Notes: a model not told the origin generated them from the sequence alone. Shown: positions 1 to 9,737, counted from the first letter of the stretch. The stretch is 64,000 nucleotides of DNA from Dyadobacter sp. LHD-138 (GCF_030929615.1 NZ_JAVFVU010000001.1:168628-232627); one strand, 5' to 3'. A program made the numbers and translations.

Positions 1-1657
1 TGCTTATGAGCGAAACGCCATACCGAACATCCGCCGTATTTATGTAAAATCAGGAAGTTCAGGCAGCGGATCAAGCTGGGGAAATGCGTTTGGCGACCTG
101 CAGGAAGCCATCAATGCAGCCTGTAGCGGCGACACATTATTCGTAGCTATAGGCAGCTATCGCCCCACCAGAAAAGCCAATGCACCGGATATTATTACAC
201 TTAACAACAGGGACAATTCGTTTGTCCTGAAAAACGGACTGAAAATATTTGGCGGATTCGCCGGGACCGAAACTTCAATTACACAAAGAGCGAATGGTAA
301 CCTGCATGCCACCATATTAACCGGAGATTTTAACAACAATGATAACGTGAGTGGCAGCGGCTCTTCCCTGGCCATCACGGGCAATACGGAAAACGCCTAC
401 CATGTCTTGATTGCCGCAGGCATAGGAAATGTTTTACTGGACGGGATTTCCATAAGAGGGGGATACGCCAGTGGAAATGGCACCATTTCGGTAAATGGTA
501 TGGATATTTACCGGGACAATGCCGGTGGCCTTTACATACAGAATTCAAAATCAGTGATTCTGAGAAATGGATATATTACGGGTAATCAGGCTTCCAACCG
601 GGGTGGAGGAATCAGCGGATATGCCTCTGTGGTCACCATCGACAAGTCAACCATTACCCAGAACCGGGCAGGTGACGGAGGGGGAATAGGGCTCAGGGAT
701 GGCGCAAAGGGGAAAATTTCACATTCAATAGTCACCAATAACTATGCTGCGGCCGATGCCGGCGGCTTGTATATCAGTACACCTTCCACTGTGGTACATT
801 TGGATACCACCCAGGTAACAGGTAATTATGCGGGTTCAGATGGCGGAGGCATGCGGGTTTCAGAATCGACTGTCATGGTCAATGGTGGCCGTATTGACGA
901 GAACCAGACTGCCGGTGCAGGCGGCGGGATCTTCAATGTCAACAGTGCCTATCTCTATTTTACGGATGCCTCCCTCAGTAAAAATAAAGCGAATGACAAT
1001 GGCGGCGGGATATGGAATGGCGCCAGCCCCAGGGGGAACAACGCGGGCCAGATCTTTATTACCCGGGCACTGATCAGTGAAAATGCAGGCGGGAATAGAG
1101 GTGGCGGGGTTTACAATGTTTATTCACAAGGCCGTGAAACCTGTGAGATACGGAACTCAAGAATTACAAAAAATACGGCCAGAAACGGGGCAGGGATAGC
1201 CAACTATGATCTGACAGGTGCGTTTCCATTATACATTTCCTCCCGCATTTATAATAGTCTCATTGATCAAAACGAGGCCAGAAACGACGGTGGTGGCATT
1301 TACAATGACGAAAACGCCATAGCCATGACTTACAATACAACCATCGCCCACAATAAAGCAGTCAACGGCGGGGGGATTTATAACGGCAACTATACCTGCC
1401 AGCGGGGGAAAGTGATCTCTGCCACGACGACCGCGCTACGGCCGTTCTTCGCAACAGTATTGTATGGGGAAACACGGCCAATTATGGTCCGGGTATTTAC
1501 GAAGGTGATTACGATTATGCCACGACCAAATACAACTGTCTGGTACAGGGAAGCGGCGCCGGAGGTAACGGAAATCTGGACGGCAGGACACTCAATCCCT
1601 TTTTTAGCGATCCAGAGAATGGGGATTTTACCCTGTTGCCATGGAGTCCCTGCATAA
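1..1657 (+). CDS. Giant right-handed beta-helix surface protein, upstream segment (5' end outside window, frameshifted)
   Basis: Frame 2 is open from the first complete codon (position 2), so the gene starts before the window. The first residues, AYE, look like the end of a preceding module, since other modules end in DMGAYE or DMGSYE. A new module then opens with IYVKSGSSGSGSSWGN, followed by many short rungs containing GGGI or GGGIYN, as in parallel beta-helix (polymorphic outer-membrane or pectate-lyase-like) proteins. The family pattern is clear to about position 1403. After a GGGGGAAA run (1404-1411) this frame turns into unrelated residues and stops at 1657, while the expected sequence continues in frame 1. 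I read this as one gene with the next entry, disrupted by a one-base loss or a sequencing error. Secreted surface location is inferred from the C-terminal part. Confidence 0.75.
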   Translation, partial: AYERNAIPNIRRIYVKSGSSGSGSSWGNAFGDLQEAINAACSGDTLFVAIGSYRPTRKANAPDIITLNNRDNSFVLKNGLKIFGGFAGTETSITQRANGNLHATILTGDFNNNDNVSGSGSSLAITGNTENAYHVLIAAGIGNVLLDGISIRGGYASGNGTISVNGMDIYRDNAGGLYIQNSKSVILRNGYITGNQASNRGGGISGYASVVTIDKSTITQNRAGDGGGIGLRDGAKGKISHSIVTNNYAAADAGGLYISTPSTVVHLDTTQVTGNYAGSDGGGMRVSESTVMVNGGRIDENQTAGAGGGIFNVNSAYLYFTDASLSKNKANDNGGGIWNGASPRGNNAGQIFITRALISENAGGNRGGGVYNVYSQGRETCEIRNSRITKNTARNGAGIANYDLTGAFPLYISSRIYNSLIDQNEARNDGGGIYNDENAIAMTYNTTIAHNKAVNGGGIYNGNYTCQRGKVISATTTALRPFFATVLYGETRPIMVRVFTKVITIMPRPNTTVWYREAAPEVTEIWTAGHSIPFLAIQRMGILPCCHGVPA

Positions 1658-4600
1658 ATGCCGGAGAGAACAGCCGTTTGTCCAACAATACCACGATAAA
1701 CAGCAAAGACTTGGCAGGCAATAACAGGATATTAATGGGAACCATTGATATGGGATCCTATGAATCACAAGGTACATTTGATGGCACTCTGTATGTAAAG
1801 GAGGGAGCCACTGGTACCGGTATCGGCTGGAACACTCCTCTCGGACAACTTTCCGGAGCGCTTCAGGTCGCTCACTATTCTACAGTGGTACAGCAGATAT
1901 ATGTTGCCAAAGGCAGTTATTCTCCGCAATTTACCGCTTCAGGAACCGCCATCCCTGAAGAAGAGCGTACTTTTCTGCTGGCCAATAATGTCAAAATCTA
2001 TGGAGGTTTTGACCCGGATAACGGCATTACCAACCTCAGTCATGGTCGTCTCTCCGGAGCCACCTATCTGGATGGTAAACTTACAGCTGCCAACACGGGT
2101 GTATACCATGTGGTCGTAGCCGCAGGCGAGGTTGGCACGGCCGTTCTGGATGGCTTTGTAATCCAAAACGGGAAGGCTGACCCGACAGGAAATAATGAGG
2201 AAAACGCAACGATTAATGGACTAGCTGTTGATAAAAAATACGGCGGGGGTGTTACTTTGGTAGGCGCATCTCCCCTTCTCAATAATCTGATCATCAAAAA
2301 CAATACAGCAAAATTAGGAGGAGGAGGGGTCTTTTCAGAAAAGTCAGAAGCGGAAATAACCCGCACAGTCATTTCCGGAAATAGCAGCGGATCGCTGGGT
2401 GGCGGTGTAGCAATCGGCATTTTGGGTAACGCACATTTTACCAACGTACTGATTACCGGCAATACGGCAGCATTGATTGGCAGTGGCTTTCTAAACACGG
2501 CTTCCCCCACCCTCACCAATGTCACGATCAGTGGCAACAGCCCGGCAACTTTAGGTGGCGAATGGCGTAATTCTGCGGGAACAGCTGTAATCCGGAATTC
2601 GATCATCTGGGGAAACGGAATTTCAGGAGAGCTCTATGATTACCAGCATAGTCTGGTGCAGGGATATACCACCACCACTGGTAACAATATCAGTGGCGAG
2701 ACAGATCCCCTGTTTGTAGGAAACGGTGATTACAGTTTACAGCCTGCCAGCCCTGTTATCAACAAGGGGAGTAATGCCCGATTCCCAGGTCTGAGCGCCG
2801 TGACAACTGACCTGGCAGGCAATCCGCGGGTATTTGACTATGCCAACGGAGGTGTCATCGATATGGGGGCATACGAACTTCCGGAGAACCCGTTCCCGAT
2901 TCGGTATGTGCGGGAGACCCCTAGCGGAACTGGCTCGGGCAGCAGCTGGGCCAATGCTTCCGACAACCTTCAGGCGATGATTAATACCACCGGCACGACA
3001 CAGGTATGGGTCGCCAAAGGTACGTACAAACCAACAACCATGGCAGGCAATGGCACAACCGACCGCGACAAAGCATTTGTCTTGAAATCCAATGTAAAAG
3101 TATATGGTGGTTTTGCTGGTACGGAAACAACCCTTGAAGCACGCAGACTGGAACTGACTGCCAACAAAAGTACACTCAGCGGCGATCTGGGTATTGCAGA
3201 TGACCCTGCGGATAATTCCTACCACGTCGTGTTAGCGGCCGGTGCGCTTGGGAATGCTGAATTAAACGGCTTCACCGTGACGGCAGGTAACGCCGATGGC
3301 GGTAGTTCAAACCTTTCCCTGACGGGGCACGGCATCGCACGAAACCTTGGCGGCGGCGTCTACATACATTCCGGTGCCCCTATGTTATCGAATGTCACCT
3401 TCTCAGCCAATACTGCAGGCAATGGCGGCGGTATGTACCATAACAACGCAGCACCACTGCTGGACAATGTAACAATAAGCAATAATACAGCCACTTCAAA
3501 CGGAGCTGGCATGTACAATGCGGCGGGTTCTTCACCTCAGCTTAACGGTGTTTTGATCTCAGCTAATCAGGCAGACGGCCATGGAAGCGGTATGTACAAT
3601 GCAGCATCCAACCCTGTATTGAACGCTGTATCCCTGAGGGGAAATCTGGCGACGGGAAACGGTGGCGGTATTAACAATGCTTCCGGTTCAAACCCCGTCA
3701 TTACCAATACGCTCTTCTCCGGCAATAAGGCTAATACTGGCGGCGGTATGTATAGCAACAATGGCTCCATGCCTGTCGTGCGTAACGCTACCTTTGTTTC
3801 CAACAGCGCCTCCATCGGCGGAGCCATTTACAATATTGTTTCAGGCACCCGGTTGGCGCTCTACAACTCCATCGTATATGGCAACAGTTCCGGCGTCGTT
3901 GATGCAAGCGGGGCCACGGCTTCCGTTATCAACTACTGTAACATACAAAGTTATAGTGGAGGAACAGGTAATATACAAACCGATCCCCTTTTCACGAATA
4001 CACGCACTTATACCGATGCACCTTTTACCGATGGCATTTACTTCTTGCAATCAGGCAGTCCTGCCATTAATACGGGAGATCCGCAAACGAATGAAAGCGG
4101 CTACGCTGTGCAGTCGGGCGACAGAGATCTGGCTGGGAACGTTCGTATTTTAAGTAACCGGGTTGACCGGGGTGCTTATGAATATAACTGTGTGATTTCA
4201 CCCGCCTCCAATGCCCCGTCGGCATCTCACTGGATTTCACCAGGAAAAAATTACCTTTATACTGCCTGTAACCTGCTCGCGATAGTAGAGCCGACCGGTG
4301 CCAGCCAGGTACAAGGATATCTGACCGCCCAAAGCTGGACAGAACAGAACATTGTCCAATACAACACCGGCAGGTATGTTCGCAGGCATTACAACCTCAC
4401 GCCTGCTGAAAATGCGGAAAACGCAACGGCTAACATCACGCTTTTCTTTACCAAAGAGGATTTTCAACATTACAACGCCAACTTTGGCTCGCAGAACGCG
4501 CTTGAATTACCAGTCAATCCTTCGGATGACAAAACAAAGTTACTCGTCGTACAGTATCACGCGGGAGATGGCCAAACGGGTATGCCAGGTACCGACAGAA

Positions 4601-5262
4601 AGCTGATCACACCTACTTTAGTAAGCTGGAACAGCAATACTCAACTCTGGGAAGTCAAGTTTGCCGTCAATGGGTTTAGTGTGTTTTTCGTAACCGCCCA
4701 AAATGCAACTGCCCTACCCGTAACCCTGCTTTCCTTTCAAGCTCAAAAGCAGGAAAGCAACGTGCAGCTAAACTGGCAGACCACCTCTGAGGAAAACGCC
4801 TCCCACTTTGATGTGCAACGGAGCATGGATGCCAAAACCTTTGAAACAATAGCCACGATTAAAGCCAGTGGCAAAAGTACCGCGCTAAACAGTTATGGCT
4901 ATACGGATCATTTTAGCGGCAGCCTTCCATCATTGATCTATTATCGGCTGAAGGCTGTGGATATGGACAATACGTATGCCTATTCAAGAATGGTTTCGGT
5001 AAACGGTGATGGGAAGACCAATTTTCTCACCGCCCTGCTCTATCCCAACCCCTCCAATGGAGAAACCACGCTGGATCTGACCGGGTTTAAGGACGATGTC
5101 ATCATCAGCCTGTACAACCTGCCGGGCCAGCAGATACAGTTGCCGGTAACGTACCAAAACGGAAAGTACCTGCTTAATACCCGCGGACTTACGTCCGGTA
5201 TTTATCTGATCCATGTTTCAGATGGGCAACACAAGGTGGTCGCAAGGCTCGTTGTGAAGTAA
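1411..5262 (+). CDS. Beta-helix repeat protein with choice-of-anchor-type ends and T9SS C-terminal sorting domain (downstream segment)
   Basis: The first ATG in this frame is at 1636, but homologous residues (ATAVLRNSIVWGN) are already readable from about 1435, so the segment continues the preceding entry. It contains two more modules. One opens with GTLYVKEGATGTGIGW (about 1786) and ends DMGAYE (about 2870). The other opens with IRYVRETPSGTGSGSSW (about 2902) and ends DRGAYEY (about 4185). Each has rungs such as GNGGGMY and DLAGNPRV. A non-repeat region follows (about 4190-4700), then a fibronectin-like segment starting LPVTLLSFQAQ. The last 80 residues, with LYPNPSNGETTLDL, GIYLIHVSDG and VVARLVVK, are a type A T9SS sorting domain. 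The protein is therefore probably exported through the type IX system and anchored outside the cell, perhaps as an adhesin or glycan-binding protein. Substrate unknown. Confidence 0.8.
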   Translation, partial: SDLCHDDRATAVLRNSIVWGNTANYGPGIYEGDYDYATTKYNCLVQGSGAGGNGNLDGRTLNPFFSDPENGDFTLLPWSPCINAGENSRLSNNTTINSKDLAGNNRILMGTIDMGSYESQGTFDGTLYVKEGATGTGIGWNTPLGQLSGALQVAHYSTVVQQIYVAKGSYSPQFTASGTAIPEEERTFLLANNVKIYGGFDPDNGITNLSHGRLSGATYLDGKLTAANTGVYHVVVAAGEVGTAVLDGFVIQNGKADPTGNNEENATINGLAVDKKYGGGVTLVGASPLLNNLIIKNNTAKLGGGGVFSEKSEAEITRTVISGNSSGSLGGGVAIGILGNAHFTNVLITGNTAALIGSGFLNTASPTLTNVTISGNSPATLGGEWRNSAGTAVIRNSIIWGNGISGELYDYQHSLVQGYTTTTGNNISGETDPLFVGNGDYSLQPASPVINKGSNARFPGLSAVTTDLAGNPRVFDYANGGVIDMGAYELPENPFPIRYVRETPSGTGSGSSWANASDNLQAMINTTGTTQVWVAKGTYKPTTMAGNGTTDRDKAFVLKSNVKVYGGFAGTETTLEARRLELTANKSTLSGDLGIADDPADNSYHVVLAAGALGNAELNGFTVTAGNADGGSSNLSLTGHGIARNLGGGVYIHSGAPMLSNVTFSANTAGNGGGMYHNNAAPLLDNVTISNNTATSNGAGMYNAAGSSPQLNGVLISANQADGHGSGMYNAASNPVLNAVSLRGNLATGNGGGINNASGSNPVITNTLFSGNKANTGGGMYSNNGSMPVVRNATFVSNSASIGGAIYNIVSGTRLALYNSIVYGNSSGVVDASGATASVINYCNIQSYSGGTGNIQTDPLFTNTRTYTDAPFTDGIYFLQSGSPAINTGDPQTNESGYAVQSGDRDLAGNVRILSNRVDRGAYEYNCVISPASNAPSASHWISPGKNYLYTACNLLAIVEPTGASQVQGYLTAQSWTEQNIVQYNTGRYVRRHYNLTPAENAENATANITLFFTKEDFQHYNANFGSQNALELPVNPSDDKTKLLVVQYHAGDGQTGMPGTDRKLITPTLVSWNSNTQLWEVKFAVNGFSVFFVTAQNATALPVTLLSFQAQKQESNVQLNWQTTSEENASHFDVQRSMDAKTFETIATIKASGKSTALNSYGYTDHFSGSLPSLIYYRLKAVDMDNTYAYSRMVSVNGDGKTNFLTALLYPNPSNGETTLDLTGFKDDVIISLYNLPGQQIQLPVTYQNGKYLLNTRGLTSGIYLIHVSDGQHKVVARLVVK

Positions 5263-5769
5263 CATCCAACGAACTGCCATCAATAGATCATCTTTATCCC
5301 CCCTGTTAAACACAAGATTTACAACGCATTATCTTACGCTTAATTCCTGAAAGTATTCAAACATTTACGCTGTCGATTACAATTGGTTAAGGTAAAATCG
5401 TATTTTTTTACGACTTAGCCTTAGCCAATTGGTTTAACTAAACAGTCCCACAAACCGGTAAGAGACGCATATCTTGACCTTTATTTGATTGCGTTAAATA
5501 TCCGTCGGGTTAATAACATAGAAAAGGGTTGTGAAAATTTGAGCAGCCAATTCAGGGTTTTGTTATACAACACAAGTTACAATCCGATTGTAAATGACGG
5601 CACCGGCTAACTAAGAACATAATTCATTGAAAATAAGCCCAATTACAACTCCAACCTCACACCAATACGCATTTTCTAAATATCCGTCACCAGTAAAGTT
5701 AAGGACGCCGGAACGACCCATGACAATTCTTTGATTTTCCGTATAATCACGGAATGATCTATAACGTTA
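5263..5769. other. Gene-free interval with one strong hairpin
   Basis: No ORF here looks like a protein. The interval is AT-rich and lies between the 3' end of the beta-helix gene and the 3' end of a minus-strand acetyltransferase operon, so it is a convergent spacer. The only clear structure is the hairpin listed separately at 5380-5431. The right part (5450-5770) shows nothing I can assign. Confidence 0.6.
5380..5431 (+). terminator. Long imperfect stem-loop downstream of the beta-helix gene
   Basis: Two 23-base arms (5380-5402 and 5409-5431) pair with four differences, two of which are G-U pairs, around a short T-rich loop. The ends are CAATTGG and CCAATTG. It lies 118 bp after the stop codon of the T9SS protein. 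There is no long T tract, so the terminator role is inferred from position. Confidence 0.45.
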
Positions 5770-6372
5770 TCATAAATTTGTTTTAATAACTTTTGCCGGA
5801 ATACCGGCTACTACCGCATTGGCTGGCACGTCCCGGCTAACTACTGCGCCCGCTGCGACAATTGCGTTTTCACCGATTGTGACACCGGGTAAGATCGTCG
5901 CCGCTGCTCCGATCCAGGCGTTTCGCCTGATCACGATCGGCTTGGGAATAACCGTTTCACGCGCATTCGGATCAAGGGGATGCGTTTCAGAGGTGAGATT
6001 GACCCTGGGACCAATCATTACATTGTCCTCAATTGTTATTCCGCCCATGTCCAAAAAAGAGCAGGCGTGGTTTATGAATACGTTTTTACCAAGCGTAATA
6101 AACCTGCCAAAGTTGGTATAAAACGGAGGGAATACAGTCGTTGAGCCGTCAATGGCCATGCCAGTTATTTCGCTCAGCCGTTCCCGCACCTGATCCACAT
6201 CTGTTGAAGCATTCAATGCAACAGATAGCCGAATCGTGCTGGCAACGGCCTGCTGAAACTGATTATAGCCAGGATCGTCTTTCCGGATAGGCTCACCGGC
6301 CCTCATCCGATCGAAAATATCTTTTTCTTTTAACTGATTATGCATATCCATTGATGTTTTGCACTCATTCAA
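5770..6372 (-). CDS. Sugar O-acetyltransferase, left-handed beta-helix (maltose/galactoside acetyltransferase-like)
   Basis: A 200-residue protein with an alpha-helical N-terminus followed by hexapeptide rungs ([52 protein letters not shown]). This is the pattern of the LacA/Maa/NodL acetyltransferases that move acetyl from acetyl-CoA to a sugar hydroxyl. The catalytic His is probably in SETHPLD; the closing GIPAKVIK is the usual family end. It is the last gene of a three-gene minus-strand operon, and its ATG (6372) overlaps the stop region of the upstream lipoprotein gene by 8 bp, indicating translational coupling. An internal start at MDMHNQ is possible. The acceptor sugar cannot be told from the sequence. 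Confidence 0.85.
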   Translation of the reverse strand: MNECKTSMDMHNQLKEKDIFDRMRAGEPIRKDDPGYNQFQQAVASTIRLSVALNASTDVDQVRERLSEITGMAIDGSTTVFPPFYTNFGRFITLGKNVFINHACSFLDMGGITIEDNVMIGPRVNLTSETHPLDPNARETVIPKPIVIRRNAWIGAAATILPGVTIGENAIVAAGAVVSRDVPANAVVAGIPAKVIKTNL

Positions 6373-6835
6373 AGGTAACTGTTACGCTTCCGGAACCAAC
6401 TGCCGCCGCCAACCCGGCAGGATCATCGATGCGTCCGAGCTTCGTATAACTGTAAGGCGTCGGAAATGATTGATAGAAAAGAACAAGCGTATTGGAGCCA
6501 TAGAGCATCAGGTCGCCGGTATGGATGGTTCCGGGATTTGAAGAACTGGTCGGCAGGTTGGTTGGGAAACGATAAAGTTTTTCATTCCCATTTAATTCAC
6601 TCATGGAAACGGTCATAGGTAATCTGGCTTTAAAAGCAGTTGTCGCCTGATTATTAAGGAGCGTTGCCGTGAACGTTTTAGTACCGATCCTGATTTTAAG
6701 CTGGCTGCTCATCGTATCACTGTTGTTGGTTTCCATATTCGTATTTGGTATTGTCATGCTGTTCGTTTTACAAGCCAGACTTCCTGTCAACAGCATGCAG
6801 AGTCCAGACAAAATAATCAGCGCGTTTTTCATCAT
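6365..6835 (-). CDS. Cyclophilin-like fold lipoprotein
   Basis: A 156-residue protein with a lipoprotein signal peptide (lipobox LTGSLAC, Cys about residue 22). The mature part begins with [20 protein letters not shown] and contains [35 protein letters not shown] and [11 protein letters not shown]. These match the bacterial cyclophilin-like domain family (small beta-barrel proteins resembling cyclophilin, often without shown prolyl isomerase activity). Its ATG overlaps the stop of the CMD-family gene by 4 bp (TCAT on the plus strand at 6832-6835), so the two are co-translated. The partnership with a CMD protein suggests a redox or detoxification setting, but that is inference. Confidence 0.8.
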   Translation of the reverse strand: MMKNALIILSGLCMLLTGSLACKTNSMTIPNTNMETNNSDTMSSQLKIRIGTKTFTATLLNNQATTAFKARLPMTVSMSELNGNEKLYRFPTNLPTSSSNPGTIHTGDLMLYGSNTLVLFYQSFPTPYSYTKLGRIDDPAGLAAAVGSGSVTVTFE

Positions 6836-7905
6836 TTCAGTTTTTTAAAAATCTCTAACATGGTTTGTTCGTCGAGTGCAGTCATATCGATCAATTTTAA
6901 TGACTTTACCATTTTTAGCGTCGTTGTTTTGTAGTGCAAAAAATGCGGCGTTTTCAAATGCGACTGGTAAGCACCACTGTCGGCATAGATTTCAACAATC
7001 CTGATCTGGGTTGGCTGCTCCTTACTGTACATTGGAAAAATGGCCAGTACACCCTGCTCCTTCTCAACGGATGCGGCTGCTTCCTCTTTCAGAACCGCAT
7101 TATATTCGTTTAGATGCTCTGCCAGGATTTCAATTTCTGAAATACGCACCATCATCCCGGCTTCAACGACGGGTACCGCAGGCTTTGCAATTGCCTTTCT
7201 TAAGGAGTTTGCCTGCGTTCTGCTGACAAACTTTGCAATCAATTCCGCAACTTCCAGAAGTTGGTTTTCAGTAATACCGGTGTTGATACCCATTTTTACA
7301 TGGGATTGCAATTGTGATACAACGCCCGGCATGGCTGCAAGGGCCGAAATGGTTACAAGCTCCCGCTGCTGAAAGGTTAGCACTTCGCTTTCGAAAATGT
7401 CAGCAAACAGATGCTCTTTCAGGAAGGTATCGATTCTGGGGGCAAATACGCCAAATCCCGGCGCTGGTTTTGACTGGGGCATTTTGGTCAATTCTTCCAA
7501 CACTTTTCTGCCCTGTTCGTACGGATCCTGAGCCCCGTTTTGTGAAACAGCTGGCTTTCCTGGCTTGTCCTTAATGCCATTGGCTTTTCTTTTATCGAGC
7601 ACATCCATGAGTGTGCTGATGGCATTCAGACTTCTTGGAAAACCACAATAGGCATACAGCTGCACAAGCATTTCCTTGGTTTCCTCGACGGTCAATCCTG
7701 CATCCAGGCCAGCGTTCAACGGCTTGGACAGATTTTCCAGATCCCCGGCGGCAGTCAATGCAGAAATGGCTACCATGCTTTGTTCCCGGGGGCTTAACGC
7801 ATGTTTCTGGATTGTATTCGTTTGTGCTTTCATCACGGTGGTACCCAACATAAACACAAAAATTAGTATTCCTGAAAGCGGTTTGTTTCGGTTCATTCCT
7901 GACAA
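6832..7905 (-). CDS. Secreted double carboxymuconolactone decarboxylase-like protein with C-terminal monooxygenase-type (ABM) domain
   Basis: A 357-residue protein with an N-terminal signal segment (GILIFVFMLGTTVMKAQ). Two CMD-type units follow: LSPREQSMVAISALTAAGD with QLYAYCGFPRSLNAIS (about residues 38-105), and LTFQQRELVTISALAAMPG with a second helical half (about 175-245). The first unit keeps one Cys (YAYCGFP), but the CxxC pair of AhpD-type enzymes is absent and the second unit has no Cys. Residues about 250-345 (MVRISEIEILAEHLNEYNAVL, IRIVEIYADSGAYQSHLKTPHF) resemble the antibiotic-biosynthesis monooxygenase fold. It heads the operon and is transcribed divergently from an AraC regulator. 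The reaction is unknown. Confidence 0.8.
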   Translation of the reverse strand: MSGMNRNKPLSGILIFVFMLGTTVMKAQTNTIQKHALSPREQSMVAISALTAAGDLENLSKPLNAGLDAGLTVEETKEMLVQLYAYCGFPRSLNAISTLMDVLDKRKANGIKDKPGKPAVSQNGAQDPYEQGRKVLEELTKMPQSKPAPGFGVFAPRIDTFLKEHLFADIFESEVLTFQQRELVTISALAAMPGVVSQLQSHVKMGINTGITENQLLEVAELIAKFVSRTQANSLRKAIAKPAVPVVEAGMMVRISEIEILAEHLNEYNAVLKEEAAASVEKEQGVLAIFPMYSKEQPTQIRIVEIYADSGAYQSHLKTPHFLHYKTTTLKMVKSLKLIDMTALDEQTMLEIFKKLK

Positions 7906-8096
7906 TGTTTACGGCCTGTTAATGGCTAGGTAAATACCTAATTTAACGATTTGCTTCATTACTATACGACTTTGTCTATCATTTTGTATCACAAAGGTCG
8001 GTCATCGGACCCGGTCCATTTTTACACAGGCTACTGGTTTATTTACCACTTTTACTGATTTGGGGCATTATAATAAATTCCATGTGCCAGCATGAC

Positions 8097-8104
8097 TATA
8101 TTTG
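8097..8104 (+). promoter_or_regulatory. TAnnTTTG -7 element for the AraC regulator
   Basis: TATATTTG matches the Bacteroidota -7 consensus and ends 19 bp before the ATG at 8124. I do not see a good TTTG -33 partner at the expected distance, so support is moderate. Confidence 0.45.
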
Positions 8105-8123
8105 AAGTGTAATTCGCTGGCAT

Positions 8124-9020
8124 ATGGAACAAGTAGAGAGAATAGATACCGTGAAGCAGTACAACAATTGGGTGGGAGCTGATACGCTGCATCCCTTGGT
8201 CAGTGTGGTCAATTTTAACGAAATACCTACCGTACAATATTTCAGACGCCTTATGGGCGTTTATGCGGTGTTTCTAAAAAATATTAAGTGCGGCGATATG
8301 ATATATGGTTGCCAGCCGTACGACTATGAAGACGGCACGCTGGTATTTGTTTCTCCGGGACAGGTATATGGAATTGACAGTAAGGGAAAAGTTACCAAAC
8401 CATCAGGTTATGCTTTGGTTTTCCACCCGGATTTGATTGCAGGCACACATTTAGGAAAAATCATCAAAGAATATTCGTTCTTTTCCTATGCGGTAAACGA
8501 AGCTTTGCATTTGTCAAAGAGAGAGAGACACACGATTGTCGATTGCTTTGAAAAGATCAGAACCGAGATAGACCAAAACATTGACAAACACAGTAAAACA
8601 CTCATCGTTTCCAACATCGAATTATTTCTCAACTACTGTATGCGGTTTTACGACCGGCAGTTTATCACACGCAGCAATGCGAACAAAGATATTCTGGTAC
8701 GTTTTGAAGATTTACTAAACGATTATTTTAAATCGGGAAAGGCGCAAACATTAGGTCTGCCAAGTGTAGCGTACTGTGCCGAAATGCTCTATCTGTCTCC
8801 CAACTATTTTGGCGACCTCATTAAAAAGGAAACAGGAAACACGGCCCTGGATTTTATCCAAACAAGGCTAATTGACGAAGCAAAGGTAAAAATCTTTGAA
8901 GCCCATACTTCATTGGGCGAAATTGCCTTCCAACTTGGCTTTAAATATCAGCAGCATTTCACCCGCCTTTTTAAACAAAAAACCGGTGTTACGCCCAATG
9001 AATACCGGAGTTTAATTTAA
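8124..9020 (+). CDS. AraC-family transcriptional regulator
   Basis: A 298-residue protein. The N-terminal part (about 1-180) is a cupin-like sensor region (YDYEDGTLVFVSPGQVYGI). The C-terminal 100 residues hold the two helix-turn-helix motifs of AraC/XylS proteins (PSVAYCAEMLYLSPNYFGDLIKKETG and TSLGEIAFQLGFKYQQHFTRLFK) and the usual GVTPNEYR ending. It is divergent from the CMD/cyclophilin-like/acetyltransferase operon across a 218-bp intergenic region, so it probably controls that operon; this rests on gene order alone. The ligand is not known. Confidence 0.9.
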   Translation: MEQVERIDTVKQYNNWVGADTLHPLVSVVNFNEIPTVQYFRRLMGVYAVFLKNIKCGDMIYGCQPYDYEDGTLVFVSPGQVYGIDSKGKVTKPSGYALVFHPDLIAGTHLGKIIKEYSFFSYAVNEALHLSKRERHTIVDCFEKIRTEIDQNIDKHSKTLIVSNIELFLNYCMRFYDRQFITRSNANKDILVRFEDLLNDYFKSGKAQTLGLPSVAYCAEMLYLSPNYFGDLIKKETGNTALDFIQTRLIDEAKVKIFEAHTSLGEIAFQLGFKYQQHFTRLFKQKTGVTPNEYRSLI

Positions 9021-9154
9021 GTTGCTTTCTTTTCACAAAAACGGATAAAAGCTTCACTCGACGGTTTTTGTCCATTCTTTTAATTTAACCCCATAGTAAA
9101 ATTATGGTGCTAATTATTTTTCCTCAAAACAGCTAAGCGACCCGGATAATCTAT

Positions 9155-9664
9155 TCATACATCTTGTCTCTCTACCGAAATATATGTTTTGAGCACATAC
9201 TTCCAGGGTACAAAGAGGATAGGTAAGATCACCAGGACAAATGCAGCTGTCATTCCTTCTGCCGGGGAACCGGCCAGCGTACCTGAATTCCATAAAGGGT
9301 ATGCCACCATCATCAGCCAAATCAGCTTATAGGAAATTTCCAGGAATAAAATAGGTAGCAGTTTTAATGGTTGCAATATCCCTAAAAAAGCCAGGAGCGA
9401 GAAAGATGCCCAAACAGACCATGCCATCGCTTCATTAGACTCCCATACTCCTGTATGGGTGAAAATATAAGTCCAAACATCCTTGCCAAGAACAAAGAAC
9501 ATCAATAGGTACAGGAGCCTTAAGCAATAAATATTGATCAGTGGGACTCCCTGCCAAAGTTTAGCATTGGATCTAAACAGTGAAATGATTCGCTCGACTA
9601 ATTTTCCGGTGTTCATGGCGTTGTTTGATTTGTTACCTTTCAATTTAGACAACTGCCTGATCAA
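9155..9664 (-). CDS. Hypothetical integral membrane protein
   Basis: I do not recognise the family. The 169-residue sequence has about four hydrophobic segments: INIYCLRLLYLLMFFVLG, AWSVWASFSLLAFLGIL, ILFLEISYKLIWLMMVAYPL and AAFVLVILPILFVPW. Between segments 1 and 2 lies YIFTHTGVWESNEAMAW. An internal ATG (MNTGKLVERI, at 9616) is a plausible alternative start that would leave a shorter charged N-terminus. It stands alone between an AraC gene and a TPR gene. Confidence 0.65.
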   Translation of the reverse strand: MIRQLSKLKGNKSNNAMNTGKLVERIISLFRSNAKLWQGVPLINIYCLRLLYLLMFFVLGKDVWTYIFTHTGVWESNEAMAWSVWASFSLLAFLGILQPLKLLPILFLEISYKLIWLMMVAYPLWNSGTLAGSPAEGMTAAFVLVILPILFVPWKYVLKTYISVERQDV

Positions 9665-9737
9665 TAGCGACTACAATTATTATGAGTGGTTTGAACTAAG
9701 GATGGGAGTACTATCAATTAATCGCTCTCCATAAAAA

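Noticed and set aside
1404..1411. Programmed -1 frameshift in the beta-helix gene
   Set aside because: The sequence CGG-GGG-AAA does not fit a proper slippery heptamer and no clear downstream structure was seen; a simple lost base explains it better.
2064..2606. Long minus-strand ORF (180 codons) inside the beta-helix gene
   Set aside because: Low-complexity antisense of Gly/Asn-rich repeats; no family similarity and fully inside a well-supported gene.
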